A stretch of 64,000 bases of DNA, taken from positions 2,051,355 to 2,115,354 of the forward strand of contig NZ_LMDS01000004.1 in the NCBI RefSeq assembly GCF_001425865.1. The letters run 5' to 3'. The stretch is from Rhizobacter sp. Root404. Its GTDB lineage: Bacteria > Pseudomonadota > Gammaproteobacteria > Burkholderiales > Burkholderiaceae_C. Position 1 is the first letter of the stretch. Each line of letters starts with the position of its first letter. This document shows, piece after piece, positions 43,834-54,447 of this stretch. The translations under genes and the position numbers were made by a program. The notes under the pieces were generated by a model, which saw only the letters and a list, made by a program, of their open reading frames with translations, was not told the DNA's origin and searched no databases.

Positions 43834-44343
43834 CTAGAACGGGATGTCGTCGTCCATGTTGTCGAAGCCGGTCGAGGCCGACTTCGGTGCCGGACGCTGC
43901 GGCGCCGCCTGCGGGCGCGCCGCCGGCGCCGAGCGCGCCGGGGCGCTGCGCTCGCTGTAGCCACCGCCTTCGTCGTCGCCGCCGCTGGCGCGACCGCCGC
44001 CGCTGTCGTCACGGCCGCCGAGCAGCTGCATCGAGTCGGCGACGATCTCGGTGGTGTAGCGGTCGACGCCTTCCTTGTCCTGCCACTTGCGGGTCTTCAG
44101 GCGGCCCTCGATGTAGACCGGGCGGCCCTTCTTCAGGTACTCGCCGGCGATCTCGGCCTGGCGGTCGTACAGGACGACCGAGTGCCACTCGGTCTCTTCC
44201 ATCTTCTCGCCGGAATCCTTGCTCTTCCAGTTGCGCGTCGTCGCGATGCGCAGATTGCAGACGGCCGCGCCGCTGGGCGTATAGCGCACCTCGGGATCAC
44301 GGCCGAGATTGCCGAGGACGATGACCTTGTTGACTGATGCCAT
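43834..44343 (-). CDS. ssb: Single-stranded DNA-binding protein
   Basis: Encodes 169 residues. The OB-fold covers residues ~1-110 ([80 protein letters not shown]). A flexible Gly/Ser/Pro/Arg linker follows, then the acidic tip ending MDDDIPF that recruits repair and replication partners. Length is typical. It has its own terminator and lies in a core block that also contains uvrA, which is often close to ssb in proteobacteria. Confidence 0.96.
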   Translation of the reverse strand: MASVNKVIVLGNLGRDPEVRYTPSGAAVCNLRIATTRNWKSKDSGEKMEETEWHSVVLYDRQAEIAGEYLKKGRPVYIEGRLKTRKWQDKEGVDRYTTEIVADSMQLLGGRDDSGGGRASGGDDEGGGYSERSAPARSAPAARPQAAPQRPAPKSASTGFDNMDDDIPF

Positions 44344-44426
44344 GGAGCGCTCCGAACACTGTTTTCGAGCCGAAGCTTACCCCAGCCCGATCCGGCACGC
44401 CGGGCCCCACGCTGCCTTCGACCGCC

Positions 44427-45986
44427 TCACGACGCCCCGCCGCGCGCGAGCCATTTCGCCTCGAGCTCCTCGGGCGGCATCGGCCGCGCATGGAAGTAGC
44501 CCTGGGAAACATCGCAGCCCATGCGCGTCAGCAGCCCGGCGATCTCGGCCGTTTCGACCCCCTCCGCCACCACCTTCATGCCGAAGCCGTGCCCCAGCCG
44601 GATGGTGGACTCGACGATGCGCGGTCGCCTTCGTCGGTCGCCAGCTGACGCGTGAACGAGCGGTCGAGCTTCAGCGCGTCGACGGGCAGGCGCTTCAGGT
44701 ACGCGAGCGAGGAATAGCCGGTGCCGAAGTCGTCGATCGAGTTGGCAGACCCCGAGCCGCCGCAACTCCTCCAGACGCATCAGCGCGAGCTCGGGGTTGC
44801 GCGCCAGCGAACTCTCGGTGACTTCGAGCTCCAGTTTGCCCGGCGGGACCTCGTGCTCGGCGAGGAGGTCGCGCACCAGGGCCACGAAGTTCGCGTCCAT
44901 CAGGTTGTTGACGCTGACGTTGACGGCCACCGGGACGCAGTGCCCGCCCCGGCCCAGTCCCGGCCTTGTGCCAGCGCCGAGCGCAGCACGAACTCGGTGA
45001 ACGGATGGATCAGTTCGGTCGTCTCCGCCAGGGGCACGAACTCGGATGGCGAGACGACCCCCTTGACCGGATGCTTCCAGCGCGCGAGCGCCTCGACGCC
45101 GACCAGGCGGCCGGTGGCCGTGGCCACCTTCGGCTGATAGACCAGCGACAGCGCACGGAGCCGCAACGCGTGCGCGAAGTCGCAGCAATGCCAGCGAATC
45201 GGCCGAGAAGCGGTCCAGTGCCGGGCTGTAGCGCTCGTGCGGGCGCAACTCCCGCTTGGCTTCGAACATCGCCATTTCCGCATAGCGCAGGAGTTCTGCC
45301 GGCGCGGTCGAGTCGTCGGGATACACCGCGCTGCCCAGGCTGGCCGTCATCGTCAGCGACACGCCGCTGATCGTGAGCGGCTCGGCGATCGTGTCGTAGA
45401 GGTCGACGCACAGCGTCCCGATCACGTTCTCGCGCGCGGGCAGCGCGACGCACAGCGCAATCTGGTCGCCGCCCAGGCGGGCGATGAATCCGCCGCTGCC
45501 GAAGCGCTGCGTCAACCGCTCGGCCAGGGCGCGCAGGATGGTGTCGCCGGCCGCATGGACCAGGGACTCGAGCGCCAGCGGTCCGTCGCGACCCGCCACC
45601 AGCCAGGTGCCGGGCGCGCTGCGCAGGCCAAGCGCGAGCGATCCAGGGTCGTGGCGCGACGCGCTCGCGATCAGCCGCGCGGCGCTGCGGTCCGCCTCGT
45701 CGTCCGCCCGCGCCGCCAGTGCGTGTCGGAGCTCGCGCAGGCTGTCGACGGCCTGGCCGATCACCTCGCTGGCGAAGAGTTGCACGCCTTCGGCCACCTT
45801 CACGGCGCGGGCCTGGTCCTGGGCGATCGCCGCCTGTCGGTCCTGCCGCAACGTCAACACGACCGCCGCCGCCAGCGTCGTCACGGCCAGGATCAGCAGG
45901 ACGAGCCGGGCCACGCCCTGGTGCCGTGGCGTGCGCCGGACGACCTCCGGCGATTCGGTACGGATCGGGTGCGGGGTGAAGGACAT
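44427..45986 (-). pseudogene. Decayed GGDEF/EAL c-di-GMP protein
   Basis: The reading direction starts at ATG 45986 ([20 protein letters not shown]) with a membrane segment ([16 protein letters not shown]), followed by only the second half of a GGDEF-like domain ([24 protein letters not shown] in place of GG(D/E)EF). The EAL domain is present but split over two frames: VYQPKVATATGRLVGVEALA is in another frame from AVNVSVNNLMDANFVALVRD and VVAEGVETAEIAGLL. Frame changes occur near 45180, 44950, 44745 and 44625. Neighbouring genes are intact, so this looks like real decay rather than general sequence error. A c-di-GMP phosphodiesterase was probably the ancestor. Confidence 0.8.
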
Positions 45987-46085
45987 GCGCAGGGTCGGTG
46001 GACGGCGTCCGCCATGCCCCCATATCGGCCGCCCGCCGCGTGTCCGGACCATCGGGCGGTCGCCTTTTGTCAATCTGACGACATT

Positions 46086-46124
46086 TGTCGGCCACGCTCC
46101 CTTCAATGTCGGCCACCCGACAAA
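46086..46124. repeat. Repeated TGTCGGCCAC sites upstream of chemoreceptor gene
   Basis: TGTCGGCCAC occurs twice, at 46086 and 46107, exactly 21 bp (two DNA turns) apart, and TTTGTCGG (46084) pairs with CCGACAAA (46117-46124) as an inverted repeat. The cluster lies 77 bp before the chemoreceptor start, a position suited to a regulator binding site. The regulator is unknown. Confidence 0.4.
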
Positions 46125-46200
46125 ACAGGGCCCGCGGCGTTTGTCTGCCCCGCCCCCGCGCCGATACCGAGACTCAACCGTTCAATCCGGAAGGAAAGAG

Positions 46201-47772
46201 ATGTTCGCCAAGATGAAGATCGGCCAGCGCCTGACGCTCGCCTTCGCGGTGCTGGGGGCCATGCTGCTCGGGACCGCCGGCATCGCGCTGTGGGGCATGA
46301 GCAGCATGCGCGCATCGGCGGTCGCGATCAACGCGAACTGGCTGCCCAGCGTCGAGACGCTGGGCCAGATGCACGTGGCGAAGTCGGACCTGCGGGTGCT
46401 CGAGCTGCGCCACCTGCTGATGACGGACGACCGCGAGCGCGCCGAGGTGGAGATCCGCATCGCCAAGACGCTGGCCCAGTTCGACAAGGCGCGAACGAAC
46501 TACTCGCATTCGCTGATCGGCAGCGTCGAGGAACGCCAGCTCTACGAGGGCTTCATGGCCCGGTGGAAGGGCTACCTGGTCACCAGCGAGCAGGCGGTCG
46601 CGCTGTCGAAGCAGCACGATGCCGAGGGCGCGCGCCGCCTCGTGTTCGGCAGCTCGCTCGATCAATACAACGCAGCGACCGAGTCGCTGATCAAGGTGAT
46701 CGCGTTCAACCATGCCGGCGCCGTGACCGCAGGACTGGCCAGCGACGCTGCCAACACGCGTGCGCGGGTCGCGATGCTCGCCGCCGCCGCGCTCGGCCTG
46801 GGCTGTGCCGGACTGCTGTGCCTTCTGGTGGTGCGCAGGCTGGACCGCGACCTGGGCGGCGAGCCGTCCGACGTGGCCGCCCTGGCGAACCGGATCGCCG
46901 GCTCGAACCTCGGCGGCACGATCGCCGTGAGGCCCGGCGACACCACCAGCGTGATGGCAGCGATGGCGCGCATGCAGGCGTCGTTGCAGCGCATCGTCGG
47001 CTCGGTGCTCGGCAGTTCGGACCACGTCGCGACCGCGAGCGCGCAGATCGCGCAGGGCAATCTCGACCTGAGCGAACGCACCGAGCGCCAGGCCTCGGCC
47101 CTGGAACAGACGGCCGCATCGATGGAGCAGCTGGCCGCCACGGTCCGCCAGAACGCCGACAACTCCAAGCAGGCGAATCAGCTGGCGCTCGGCGCCAGCG
47201 CGGTCGCGATCCAGGGCGGCGAGGTGGTGCGGCAGGTGGTCGAGACGATGCGCGACATCAACGCAAGCTCCAAGCGCATCGCGGACATCATCGGCGTGAT
47301 GGACAGCATCGCCTTCCAGACCAACATCCTCGCGCTCAACGCAGCCGTGGAGGCGGCACGCGCCGGAGAACAGGGGCGCGGGTTCGCCGTCGTCGCCAAC
47401 GAGGTCCGCAGCCTGGCCCAGCGCAGCGCCGACTCGGCCAAGGAGATCAAGGACCTGATCTCGTCGAGCGTCGACCGGGTCCACCAGGGCACGACGCTGG
47501 TCGACCGGGCCGGCGCCACGATGAGCGAGATCGTCGCGTCGATCCGGCGCGTCAGCGACATCGTCGCCGAGATCAGTGCGGCCAGCGCAGAGCAGAGCGC
47601 CGGCGTCGGTCAGGTCGGCGAAGCCGTCGCGAGCATGGACCAGGCCACGCAACAGAATGCCGCGCTGGTCGAGCAGAGCGCCGCGGCCGCCGAGAGTCTG
47701 CGCGACCATGCGCGCCAGCTCGTCACCTCGGTGGCGGTGTTCGATGTCGGGCAGGGGCCGCGGTCGACTTGA
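46201..47772 (+). CDS. Methyl-accepting chemotaxis protein
   Basis: Encodes 523 residues from ATG 46201, with GGAAAGAG upstream. Tar-like layout: membrane segment ~10-32, periplasmic four-helix sensor ~35-190 (with [20 protein letters not shown]), second membrane segment ~195-215, short HAMP-like region, then the signalling domain with the conserved hairpin tip [20 protein letters not shown] and adaptation helices ([20 protein letters not shown]). No C-terminal NWETF-type pentapeptide. It should report ligand binding to CheA/CheW at the inner membrane. The ligand is unknown. Confidence 0.92.
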   Translation: MFAKMKIGQRLTLAFAVLGAMLLGTAGIALWGMSSMRASAVAINANWLPSVETLGQMHVAKSDLRVLELRHLLMTDDRERAEVEIRIAKTLAQFDKARTNYSHSLIGSVEERQLYEGFMARWKGYLVTSEQAVALSKQHDAEGARRLVFGSSLDQYNAATESLIKVIAFNHAGAVTAGLASDAANTRARVAMLAAAALGLGCAGLLCLLVVRRLDRDLGGEPSDVAALANRIAGSNLGGTIAVRPGDTTSVMAAMARMQASLQRIVGSVLGSSDHVATASAQIAQGNLDLSERTERQASALEQTAASMEQLAATVRQNADNSKQANQLALGASAVAIQGGEVVRQVVETMRDINASSKRIADIIGVMDSIAFQTNILALNAAVEAARAGEQGRGFAVVANEVRSLAQRSADSAKEIKDLISSSVDRVHQGTTLVDRAGATMSEIVASIRRVSDIVAEISAASAEQSAGVGQVGEAVASMDQATQQNAALVEQSAAAAESLRDHARQLVTSVAVFDVGQGPRST

Positions 47773-47789
47773 TTGTCGGCGCTGCGACT

Positions 47790-49007
47790 ATGTCTGCCCG
47801 CCCGTCCGTTGACGAGGCCGAAGCGCCCGCGCACCCTTCGACCCACAGACGCGTCGACATGGCTCTTTCAGCGCAAGCCCCGCCCCTTTCGAAGGATCTG
47901 CTCGATCATGCGCACCGCGAGAAGGTGCAGCACACGATCGAGCAGGTCTTCACCACGCAGGCCACCACGCCGCTCGGCTGGCTCGTCGTGCTGGGCCTGG
48001 TCTCGACCCGCGCACCGGTGGGCCCGACCCTCTACTGGATCGGCTGCTTCGCCGTGGTGCTCGCGTTCATCCTCGAGCGGCTCTGGCGTGTGCGCTCCGA
48101 GCGCTGTTCGCTGACGCGCAAGCTCGCCTGGCTGCATGTCGCGGCTTTCCTCGACGGGCTCGCCTGGGGCAGCTTGGCGCTGTTCGTCTTCGGCGTCGAC
48201 GGCGTCCTCGACACCTGGCTGGTGACGACGCTGTGCGGCGTGGCGGCGGTCAACGCGCCGCCACGGGCGCTGGTGCTGACCGCGTACGGCGCGCAGCTGT
48301 TCGCGATGTGGCTGCCGATCGCGGCATTCGGCATCGCGCACTTCCACACGCCCGGCTCGCTCCAGATGGTCGTGGCAGTGGCGGTGTTCCAGGGCGTCCT
48401 GATGCTCTATGTGCGCCGCGTGGAACGGGTGATGAGCCACAACATCCTGCTGCGCCTGCATAACGCGGAACTCTCGGCGCAGTTGCAGCAGTCGCTCGAA
48501 CACGTGGTGCGCGAGGCGGCGACCGATCCGCTGACCGAGCAGGCCAATCGACGCGAGATGGACCGCGTGCTGCTCGAGGTCGACCGGCGCCGGCGCTCGG
48601 TCGGCGGCACCTACTCGTTGCTGATGCTGGACATCGACCACTTCAAGCAGATCAACGACCGCTTCGGCCACGACGTCGGCGACCGGACCCTGCAGGCCTT
48701 TTCGCGCCGGGTGTCCGACTGCCTGCGCCCCTTCGACCTGCTGGCCCGCACCGGCGGCGAAGAGTTCACCGTGTTGTTGCGGGACGCCTCGGTCAGCCAG
48801 GCCACCGCGATCGCGCGGCGCATCTGCGAAGCCGTCGCCGCCCAGCCGCTGCTGGTCGATCCGCTGCTGCACGCGACAGTCTCGATCGGCGTGGCCGAGC
48901 AGCGCGGCCAGCAGACGCCCGCCGACGTGGCCAAGTGCTGCGACGTCGCGGTCTACGAGGCCAAGCGCAGCGGCCGCAACCGGGTCTGCGTGGCGGATGC
49001 GCGATGA
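47790..49007 (+). CDS. Membrane diguanylate cyclase (GGDEF)
   Basis: Encodes up to 405 residues from ATG 47790; ATG 47859 is an alternative, and neither has a strong ribosome site. About six hydrophobic segments occupy ~60-215 (MASE-like sensor). A GGDEF domain follows at ~245-400: ATDPLTEQANRREMDRVLLE, MLDIDHFKQINDRFGHDVGD, and the active-site ARTGGEEFTVLL (GGEEF). No RXXD inhibitory site is seen before it. It makes cyclic di-GMP, coupling an unknown membrane signal to motility or biofilm control. It overlaps the next kinase gene by 11 bp. Confidence 0.88.
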   Translation: MSARPSVDEAEAPAHPSTHRRVDMALSAQAPPLSKDLLDHAHREKVQHTIEQVFTTQATTPLGWLVVLGLVSTRAPVGPTLYWIGCFAVVLAFILERLWRVRSERCSLTRKLAWLHVAAFLDGLAWGSLALFVFGVDGVLDTWLVTTLCGVAAVNAPPRALVLTAYGAQLFAMWLPIAAFGIAHFHTPGSLQMVVAVAVFQGVLMLYVRRVERVMSHNILLRLHNAELSAQLQQSLEHVVREAATDPLTEQANRREMDRVLLEVDRRRRSVGGTYSLLMLDIDHFKQINDRFGHDVGDRTLQAFSRRVSDCLRPFDLLARTGGEEFTVLLRDASVSQATAIARRICEAVAAQPLLVDPLLHATVSIGVAEQRGQQTPADVAKCCDVAVYEAKRSGRNRVCVADAR

Positions 49008-51105
49008 GCCCGTCGGCAAGCAAGGGTCCGGGTTGAACTCGCCTGCGAAAGCCGCCCGCCGCGCGAAAGCGAACCCGTCGCGCCCCTCGCACCCGCTGGC
49101 CCGGGCGCAGCAGCGGCGGCGCGGCGCGTCCCGGACCGGTGCCCACGCCGCGTTGGCCGAGAAGGAGCGTGCGCTCGAGCTGACGCTGGAGAGCATGCTG
49201 CACGGCATCGTCAGCGTCGACCGGAATGGCGTGATCAACATCTACAACACGCGTGTGCTCGAACTGCTCGATCTGCCGGCCGCGCTGTTCGAGGGCGGGG
49301 CCCACTTCGAGGACATCCTGCGCTTCCAGGTGGAACGCGGCGACTTCAACGCATCGACCGTGCTCGCGCAGGGTGCCGACCCGTCGCTGGGCCACGGAAC
49401 CGGGTCCGGCGCGCGGGAGGGCCAGTACGTGCGGCGCACGCGCTCCGGCGGCTACATGGAGGTGCGCACGATGCCGACCGCGGACGGCGGCTTCGTGCGC
49501 ACCTATGTCGACGTGACACCCTACGTCCGCACCCAGCAGGCGCTGCGCAATTCCGAACGGGAAATGCGCACGATGCTCGATGGCTTCCCGGGGCTGATGG
49601 TGGTCTGCGACGACGAGCTGAACTACGTCTACGTCAACGACCGCGCGGCCGCGTGGATCGGCCATCCGCGTGCCGAGCTGATCGGCCGCTCGGCGCGGCC
49701 GCACCTGAGCGTCCAGCGCGCCGCCGACATCCTCGACTTCATGCACCAGGCCACCACTGGCGCCCAACTGACCGTCGAGAGCGCCTACGACACGCGCTGG
49801 CTCCAGGTCACCCAGGTGATGGGCGCGGATGCGCGGCCCGGCAAGCGCAAGTGCTATGCGTTCGCGCTGGACATCACCGCTCGCAAGGAGGCCGAAGAAG
49901 CGCTGATCGCCGCGAAGGAACAGGCCGAGCGTGCCAGTCGCGCGAAATCCGATTTCCTGCGCAACATCTCGCACGAGCTGCGCACGCCGATGAACGCCAT
50001 CGCGGGTTTCGGTGAGCTGCTGCTGTCCGACCGGGACTCGCCGCTGTCCGACAAGCAGCGCCTGCAGATCGGCGAAATCCGGCACGGGGCGCGGCACCTG
50101 CTCGCGCTGATCAACGAGCTGCTCGACCTGTCGATCGCCGAGCAGGGCCAGCTGAAGATCACGCTCGCGCCGGTGCCGATGCGCGGCGTGATCGACGAGT
50201 GCGTGGCCCTGCTGCGGCCGCTGGCCGACACGGCCGGCATCCGCCTCGTGGCCCTCGACGCCGGCGCCCCGGAGGTCCATGGACTGGGCGACCGGACACG
50301 CCTGACGCAGGTGCTGCTGAACCTGATCTCGAATGCGATCAAGTACAACGCGCGCGATGGCAGCGTGCGCATCCGCTGCGCGCTGCGCGCGGGCGAGGTC
50401 GAGGTCGAGGTCGTCGACGACGGTCCGGGACTGAGCGAGTCGCAGCGCGCCCGGTTGTTCGAGGCCTTCGAGCGGCTCGACGCCGGCAAGACGACGATCG
50501 AAGGTGCCGGGCTGGGCCTGGCGCTGAGCCGCGTGCTGATGCGCGCGATGGGCGGCGCGATCGCGGTGGACAGCGCGGTGGGTCGGGGCAGCACGTTCCG
50601 GATCTCGCTGCCGGCGGCCGATCGGCCGCCGTCGAGCCGGCCCGGCATCGGCGCCGCCGGCTCCGCCCCCGCCACGCCCGCCGCCGCGCAACGGCGGCGC
50701 AAGGTGCTCTACATCGAGGACAACCCGGTCAACATCCTGCTGATGGAGGCGATGCTGGCGCGCCTGCCCGCGGCGAACGCGGTGACGATGGTGTGCGCCG
50801 AGCTGCCCGAAGTCGGCCTGCGCATGGCGGTCGACGAGGCGCCGGATCTGATCCTGCTCGACATCCAGCTGCCCGGCATCGACGGCTTCGAGGTCCTGCG
50901 CCGGCTCCGCCTCAATCCGGCGTGCCGGCACCTGCCGGTGATCGCGGTCAGTGCGAACACGCTGGCCGGGGACGCGATGATCGCGCGCGCGGCCGGGTTC
51001 GACGGTTGCCTCGGCAAGCCGTTCGAGATGCACGAGCTGCACGGCGCCGTGATGGGCGCGCTCGCGCGCCGGGTGGCGCCCGAGCCCGATCGCGCTGCGA
51101 GCTGA
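48997..51105 (+). CDS. Hybrid histidine kinase, PAS-PAS-HisKA-HATPase-REC
   Basis: Encodes 702 residues, with no membrane segment, so cytoplasmic. Order: PAS_7-type domain ~55-175 (LESMLHGIVSVDRNGVINIY), PAS ~190-295 ending DITARKEAEEA, HisKA with phospho-His in FLRNISHELRTPMNAIAGF, HATPase with LNLISNAIKYNA, DDGPGLSESQRARLFEAFER, GAGLGLALSR, then a receiver domain ~565-690 with VLYIEDNPVN and phospho-acceptor Asp in LILLDIQLPGIDGF. It overlaps the cyclase gene, so the two may belong to one circuit. The output partner is not identified. Confidence 0.9.
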   Translation: MRDEPVGKQGSGLNSPAKAARRAKANPSRPSHPLARAQQRRRGASRTGAHAALAEKERALELTLESMLHGIVSVDRNGVINIYNTRVLELLDLPAALFEGGAHFEDILRFQVERGDFNASTVLAQGADPSLGHGTGSGAREGQYVRRTRSGGYMEVRTMPTADGGFVRTYVDVTPYVRTQQALRNSEREMRTMLDGFPGLMVVCDDELNYVYVNDRAAAWIGHPRAELIGRSARPHLSVQRAADILDFMHQATTGAQLTVESAYDTRWLQVTQVMGADARPGKRKCYAFALDITARKEAEEALIAAKEQAERASRAKSDFLRNISHELRTPMNAIAGFGELLLSDRDSPLSDKQRLQIGEIRHGARHLLALINELLDLSIAEQGQLKITLAPVPMRGVIDECVALLRPLADTAGIRLVALDAGAPEVHGLGDRTRLTQVLLNLISNAIKYNARDGSVRIRCALRAGEVEVEVVDDGPGLSESQRARLFEAFERLDAGKTTIEGAGLGLALSRVLMRAMGGAIAVDSAVGRGSTFRISLPAADRPPSSRPGIGAAGSAPATPAAAQRRRKVLYIEDNPVNILLMEAMLARLPAANAVTMVCAELPEVGLRMAVDEAPDLILLDIQLPGIDGFEVLRRLRLNPACRHLPVIAVSANTLAGDAMIARAAGFDGCLGKPFEMHELHGAVMGALARRVAPEPDRAAS

Positions 51106-51123
51106 GCGGGGGCACCCGCCCGT

Positions 51124-53529
51124 TCAGCTGGCGCGCGACGGTCCGATCGGCAGGCACGCCGCCGGCGGCGGCGGCATGACCGGCAGCTCGCGCGAATCGG
51201 TCAGCCACAGCAGCAGGATGCGGTAGAACGTATCGAAGTCCAGCGGCTTGGCGATGTGGTCGTTCATCCCGGCGGCGAGCACGGCCTCGCGGTCGCCCGT
51301 CATGGTGTTGGCGGTCATCGCGATGATCGGCAGGTCGACCCACTGCGGCTCCTGGCGGATCGACCGGGTGGCGGCGAAACCGTCCATGTCGGGCATCTGG
51401 CAATCCATCAGCACGCCGTCGACCTTGAAGCGCTCGAGCTGGGCGATGGCCTCCCGGCCGTCCCGTGCCGTCAGCACCTCGATGTCGACCCGCCGCAGCA
51501 GCTCGGTGGCGAGCAGCAGGCTGAGCTCGTCGTCTTCGGCGAGCAGCACGCGGCGACCGCTCAGCTGCGCGCGGTACGACTCGATCTGGCTCGGCGGTGC
51601 CGCCACCCGCGGCATGCGCAACGAACTCCCGCTCAGCGCCGTCTCGTAGGCCTCGAACAGCGAGGACGGCGTGACCGGCTTGGTCAACACGGCGCCGAGA
51701 CTGATGTGCATCGAACGCACCTTCTTCAGCGTCTCGTCGCGACTGAACGCGGTGACCATCAGCACGCACGGCGGGTGGGCCACTTCGATCGCCATGCGCT
51801 GGATGCAGCCGAGCACGTTGGTGCCCGGGATGTGCCAGTCGAACAGCACCAGGTCGAAGCGGCGCTTCTGTGCCTCGGCCGACGCCACCCGGATCAGCGC
51901 CCGCTCCCCGCCCTCGACCTCCTCGACATCGAAGCCGAGGCGGCGCGCCATCGAAGCCAGCATCTGGCGAGCCGGCACGTTGTCGTCGACGACCAGCAGG
52001 CGCCCGGCGATCGGCAACGCGTCCGACCACAGCAGGCGGCGGCTCTGGGGAGGCAGCCCGAGTTCGAGCGTGAACTCGAAGGTGCTGCCCTTGCCGACCC
52101 GGCTGGTGACATGGATCGAGGAATTCATCAGCCCGAGCAACTGCTTGGTGATGGCAAGCCCCAGCCCGCTGCCGCCGTAGCGGCGGGCGCTGTGGGTGTG
52201 GGCCTGTGTGAACGGCTCGAACAGGGTGTCGAACTTGGATTCGTCGATGCCCACGCCGGTGTCCGTGACCCACAGCCGCAGCGTCGTGGTCGTCTCCGTG
52301 CGGCCCAGCTGCGAGACGCCGATCGTCACCTCGCCGCGGTCGGTGAACTTGACCGCGTTGTTGCACAGGTTGAGCAGCACCTGGCGCAGCCGCAGCGGAT
52401 CGCCGATGACGATCGGCGGCAGGCTGACGGGCTGATCGAAGATCAGCTCCAAGCCCTTCTCCTCGGCGCGCAGGCCGACGATGTCGGCGACGCTCTCCAA
52501 CACGCTCTCGATGCTGAATTCCACCGCCTCGATGTCGAGCTTGCCGGCCTCGACCTTGGAATAGTCGAGAATGTCGTTGATGATCCGCAGCAGCAGCCGC
52601 GCCGAGGCCAGGACCTTCTCCATGTAGTTCTTCTGCCGCGGGTCGAGCGGGCCATCCAGCGTCAGCTTCGACAGGCCCAGGATCGCGTTCATCGGGGTGC
52701 GGATCTCGTGGCTCATGTTGGCGAGGAAGTCGCTCTTGGCCTCGTTGGCGAGTTCCGCCGCCTGCTTCTGGATCAGCAGTTGACCGGACTGCGACTCGGA
52801 GGTCAGGCGCCGTTCGATCTCGTGGCGCAAGGTCATGCGCATGTTGTCGATCGACTCCGCCAGCCGGTCGATTTCGTCGCCCCCTCGCCCGCGTGGCGCC
52901 GGCATCACCAGGGCCCCCTCCAGGTTCTCGATCGAGAGACTCGCGCTGTACTGAGCGATGTGCAGCAGCCGGCTCGCCACCAAGGTGCGCAGGCCCAGCG
53001 CCAGCAGGCCCCCGAGCAGGCCGGCACGCAACAGCTCCGTCAATGCGAGGACGCCGACCGCGTCGAGCACGCGCTGGTTCACCGCATCGAGCGACGCTTC
53101 GAGCTGCAGCCGGCCGGTGCCGGCACTCGGCATCATGTCGTCGTCGATCGCGTGGTCGATCGGAAACGACCGCAGCAACCGCTCGGTCTGCCCGGCGCGG
53201 ACCGGATTCACGTTGGGGGCGGACGCCTGGGTCGTGCCGTCGGCGGCCACCAGCGCCACGCCGACGATGTTGGGCATCGCCGCGATCCGGCGCAGCGCCT
53301 TCTCGACGTCGACATGGCGCGACTCGCCGATCGCCGCCCGGAGCTCCGGCAGCGATTCGCTCGCGACCCCATCGAGCATCGACTCGACGCTGCGCTGGCC
53401 TCGTCGGTATTCGCTGGCGGCCTGCACCGCGATCGACACGACGGCAATCAGCAGTGTCGCGACGACCGCCAACAGCACGACCTTGCCGGTGATGGACGCA
53501 CCCGGCCCCTCCATGCGTCGCTTTTCCAT
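51124..53529 (-). CDS. Membrane hybrid histidine kinase with two receiver domains
   Basis: Encodes 801 residues from ATG 53529 with GAGGAG upstream. Order: membrane segment ~14-37, periplasmic region ~38-160, second membrane segment ~163-185, HAMP ~187-240, HisKA ([20 protein letters not shown]), HATPase ([46 protein letters not shown]), receiver 1 ([14 protein letters not shown]), receiver 2 ([14 protein letters not shown]). No Hpt domain follows, so a separate phosphotransfer protein may be needed. It is divergent from the LuxR-type regulator at 53764, its probable partner. Confidence 0.9.
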   Translation of the reverse strand: MEKRRMEGPGASITGKVVLLAVVATLLIAVVSIAVQAASEYRRGQRSVESMLDGVASESLPELRAAIGESRHVDVEKALRRIAAMPNIVGVALVAADGTTQASAPNVNPVRAGQTERLLRSFPIDHAIDDDMMPSAGTGRLQLEASLDAVNQRVLDAVGVLALTELLRAGLLGGLLALGLRTLVASRLLHIAQYSASLSIENLEGALVMPAPRGRGGDEIDRLAESIDNMRMTLRHEIERRLTSESQSGQLLIQKQAAELANEAKSDFLANMSHEIRTPMNAILGLSKLTLDGPLDPRQKNYMEKVLASARLLLRIINDILDYSKVEAGKLDIEAVEFSIESVLESVADIVGLRAEEKGLELIFDQPVSLPPIVIGDPLRLRQVLLNLCNNAVKFTDRGEVTIGVSQLGRTETTTTLRLWVTDTGVGIDESKFDTLFEPFTQAHTHSARRYGGSGLGLAITKQLLGLMNSSIHVTSRVGKGSTFEFTLELGLPPQSRRLLWSDALPIAGRLLVVDDNVPARQMLASMARRLGFDVEEVEGGERALIRVASAEAQKRRFDLVLFDWHIPGTNVLGCIQRMAIEVAHPPCVLMVTAFSRDETLKKVRSMHISLGAVLTKPVTPSSLFEAYETALSGSSLRMPRVAAPPSQIESYRAQLSGRRVLLAEDDELSLLLATELLRRVDIEVLTARDGREAIAQLERFKVDGVLMDCQMPDMDGFAATRSIRQEPQWVDLPIIAMTANTMTGDREAVLAAGMNDHIAKPLDFDTFYRILLLWLTDSRELPVMPPPPAACLPIGPSRAS

Positions 53530-53763
53530 GTGCTCCTCGCCCTTCCGGTCTCCATCCGCACAGCACGGTGAGCACAGACCTCGATGCTCGGAATCGAATG
53601 TGCGCTCGCCGCCCCGGAGTGACCACCCGACAGGTGATGCAGGCGTCGCGGACCGGTGGAGGTTGTCGATCCGACCTTTGACGGGTAGCGCCGCCAGCGT
53701 CGCGGGCGTATGGTCTCGGCTCGGCGTCGAGAACCCTCGACACCATCTCCGGCGACCGCTCCC

Positions 53764-54447
53764 ATGGTGACAAAGGTTCTTCTCGTCGAGGACCAGCAGC
53801 TCGTTCGAACAGGAATCCGGATGATGTTGCACATCGCCGAGCCGCGCTGCCACATCGTCGAGGCCGGGTCGCACGAGGAGGCGATCCAGCGCATGGCCGA
53901 GCACGACTTCGAAGTGGTGTTCCTCGACATCGACCTGCGTTCGGAGATGTCCGGTATCGAAACCCTCGCCGCGATCCGCGATGCCGGCCGGCCGGTCAAG
54001 GTGGTCATGCTGTCCGGCCGGGACGACCCGGTCACGGTGATGCAGTGCATCTCCGCCGGGGCCTCCGGCTTCATCACGAAGGGCCAGGGCGACGAGTCGG
54101 TGTTTGGGCGCGCCCTCGCCACCATCTTCAACGGCGGCGTCTACCTGCCGTCGTCGATCGTCGGCAGCAACCGCCTCGGCAGCGCCGGCGCCGCCACCGA
54201 CCTCGGGCTCACGCCGCGCCTGTGCGAGGTGCTCTACTACGTCTGCCAGGGCTTGCCGAACAAGTCGATCGCCAACCGCCTGGGCATCAGCGAGGGCACG
54301 GTGCGGCGCGACTACGTCTCGGACCTGCTGCGCTTCTTCAAGGTGGCCCGGCGCACCGAGCTGATCGTCGAGGTGGCACGCCGCGGCATCACGATTCCGC
54401 CGCCGCGTGGGGCGCTTGCGCCACCATCGCATCGATCGCCCGAATGA
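53764..54447 (+). CDS. LuxR/NarL-family response regulator
   Basis: Encodes 227 residues. Receiver domain ~1-120: [10 protein letters not shown] acidic pocket, phospho-acceptor in [14 protein letters not shown], conserved Ser in VVMLSGRDD and Lys in GFITKGQGD. LuxR HTH ~145-210: [39 protein letters not shown]. It lies between two hybrid kinases, divergent from one (234 bp apart) and overlapping the 3' end of the other by 59 bp on the opposite strand, so it probably serves one or both. Confidence 0.88.
   Translation: MVTKVLLVEDQQLVRTGIRMMLHIAEPRCHIVEAGSHEEAIQRMAEHDFEVVFLDIDLRSEMSGIETLAAIRDAGRPVKVVMLSGRDDPVTVMQCISAGASGFITKGQGDESVFGRALATIFNGGVYLPSSIVGSNRLGSAGAATDLGLTPRLCEVLYYVCQGLPNKSIANRLGISEGTVRRDYVSDLLRFFKVARRTELIVEVARRGITIPPPRGALAPPSHRSPE

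Noticed and set aside
44427..45986. Intact GGDEF-EAL protein
   Set aside because: The EAL motifs fall in different frames and the GGDEF half is truncated.
45237..47789. Long rightward extension of the diguanylate cyclase frame
   Set aside because: It runs through the chemoreceptor gene in another frame; the membrane and GGDEF parts only begin after 47790.
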